NCBI RefSeq assembly: GCF_029955155.1
Contig: NZ_JAPNOZ010000007.1
Location: 425 to 64,424 of the forward strand
DNA from: Psychrobacillus sp. NEAU-3TGS
GTDB taxonomy: Bacteria; Bacillota; Bacilli; Bacillales_A; Planococcaceae
Length of the DNA stretch: 64,000 bases
Direction of reading: 5' to 3'
The position numbers and the translations under genes are program-made. The notes under the pieces were generated by a model, which was not told where the DNA came from, did no database searches, and worked only from the letters and a program-made list of their open reading frames with translations. Position 1 is the stretch's first letter, and every line of letters begins with the position of its first letter. Below, in pieces: positions 63,800 to 64,000 of this stretch.

Positions 63800-63979
63800 A
63801 TGACAAAAGGTAAAAACCCGAGAAAATCACTAGATCGTGAAGAATATGGATTTGGTTATGATATAAGCCCAGATGATTTAGATGTAAGAGGACAAAACAA
63901 AGAAGCAAAGACAGCCAATGATAACGAAAACAAAGCCAAACCTACCAATAAAAATAGTCCTTCTAGATTAAATATTTAA
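63800..63979 (+). CDS. Small hydrophilic protein, unknown
   Basis: 59 residues: MTKGKNPRKSLDREEYGFGY, DISPDDLDVRG, then an Asn/Lys-rich tail ending SPSRLNI. Highly charged and probably unstructured. SD GGAGGTG lies 6-7 bases before the ATG. I recognise no family; its composition resembles small spore proteins, but it is neither an alpha/beta SASP nor an Ssp I can name. It lies 72 bases after the aldolase gene. Confidence 0.65.
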   Translation: MTKGKNPRKSLDREEYGFGYDISPDDLDVRGQNKEAKTANDNENKAKPTNKNSPSRLNI

Positions 63980-64000
63980 AAAATAAACGGTGAGAGCAAC

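Overview
The window looks like chromosome from a low-GC, endospore-forming Firmicute, most likely Planococcaceae (Psychrobacillus/Lysinibacillus/Solibacillus-like). The evidence is strong AGGAGG-type ribosome binding sites, some TTG and GTG starts, an aa3 menaquinol oxidase operon (qoxABCD), spore genes (an alpha/beta SASP, tlp, sda, prkA-yhbH-spoVR), many Bacillus-specific small families (YtzC, YkvR, YunC, YxcD, YwaF), and several families of GC-richer interspersed repeats typical of this group. Genus is an inference.

Layout. 1-1515: a 5S rRNA plus 11-tRNA operon with its own consensus promoter; two tRNAs (Leu-UAA and Met-CAU) look chimeric. 1516-1830: remnants of a group IIC intron and of a serine-recombinase tail. 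2041-3938: acetate-type solute symporter with its DUF485 partner. 4242-8840: a two-gene unit of a very large SF1 helicase with a coiled-coil insert and a winged-helix-like partner. 9152-15139: membrane-anchored trypsin-like protease and a secreted bacillopeptidase-F-like subtilase. 15367-16830: FG-GAP-like protein. 17290-21354: small membrane protein and qoxABCD. 21610-24959: small spore and hypothetical genes and a luciferase-like monooxygenase. 25085-29179: marR plus a heterodimeric ABC exporter with one degenerate ATP site. 29924-32420: yunC, Ca2+/H+ exchanger, metallo-hydrolase.

32426-48222 is bracketed by two inverted copies of a 241/309-bp structured repeat. It holds a Na+/H+ antiporter with a frame-disrupted tail, a Cys-type sulfatase, a Gate-domain membrane protein with an amidohydrolase, an archaeo-eukaryotic-type release factor, an SASP, yxcD with a Tim44-like membrane protein, sda embedded in a cluster of ten DnaA boxes, two small lipoprotein paralogues (one lacking a start codon), and hutUIH. 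48400-56097: an ECF-promoter-like lipoprotein gene, ywaF, an L,D-transpeptidase, a 20-residue Cys-rich peptide, and prkA-yhbH-spoVR. 56750-63979: an HxlR-controlled efflux/reductase pair, a stand-alone fabF, an SDR, a C26 amidotransferase, a threonine-aldolase-like enzyme and a small unknown protein.

Most genes are ordinary housekeeping, sporulation and stress genes. The parts most worth a second look are the long inverted structured repeat pair, the 21-bp-phased arrays, the helicase unit, the sda/DnaA-box region, the chimeric tRNAs and the frame-disrupted antiporter. No complete transposase, CRISPR array, prophage or toxin-antitoxin pair was found. All calls were made by eye from sequence and family memory, without database searches.
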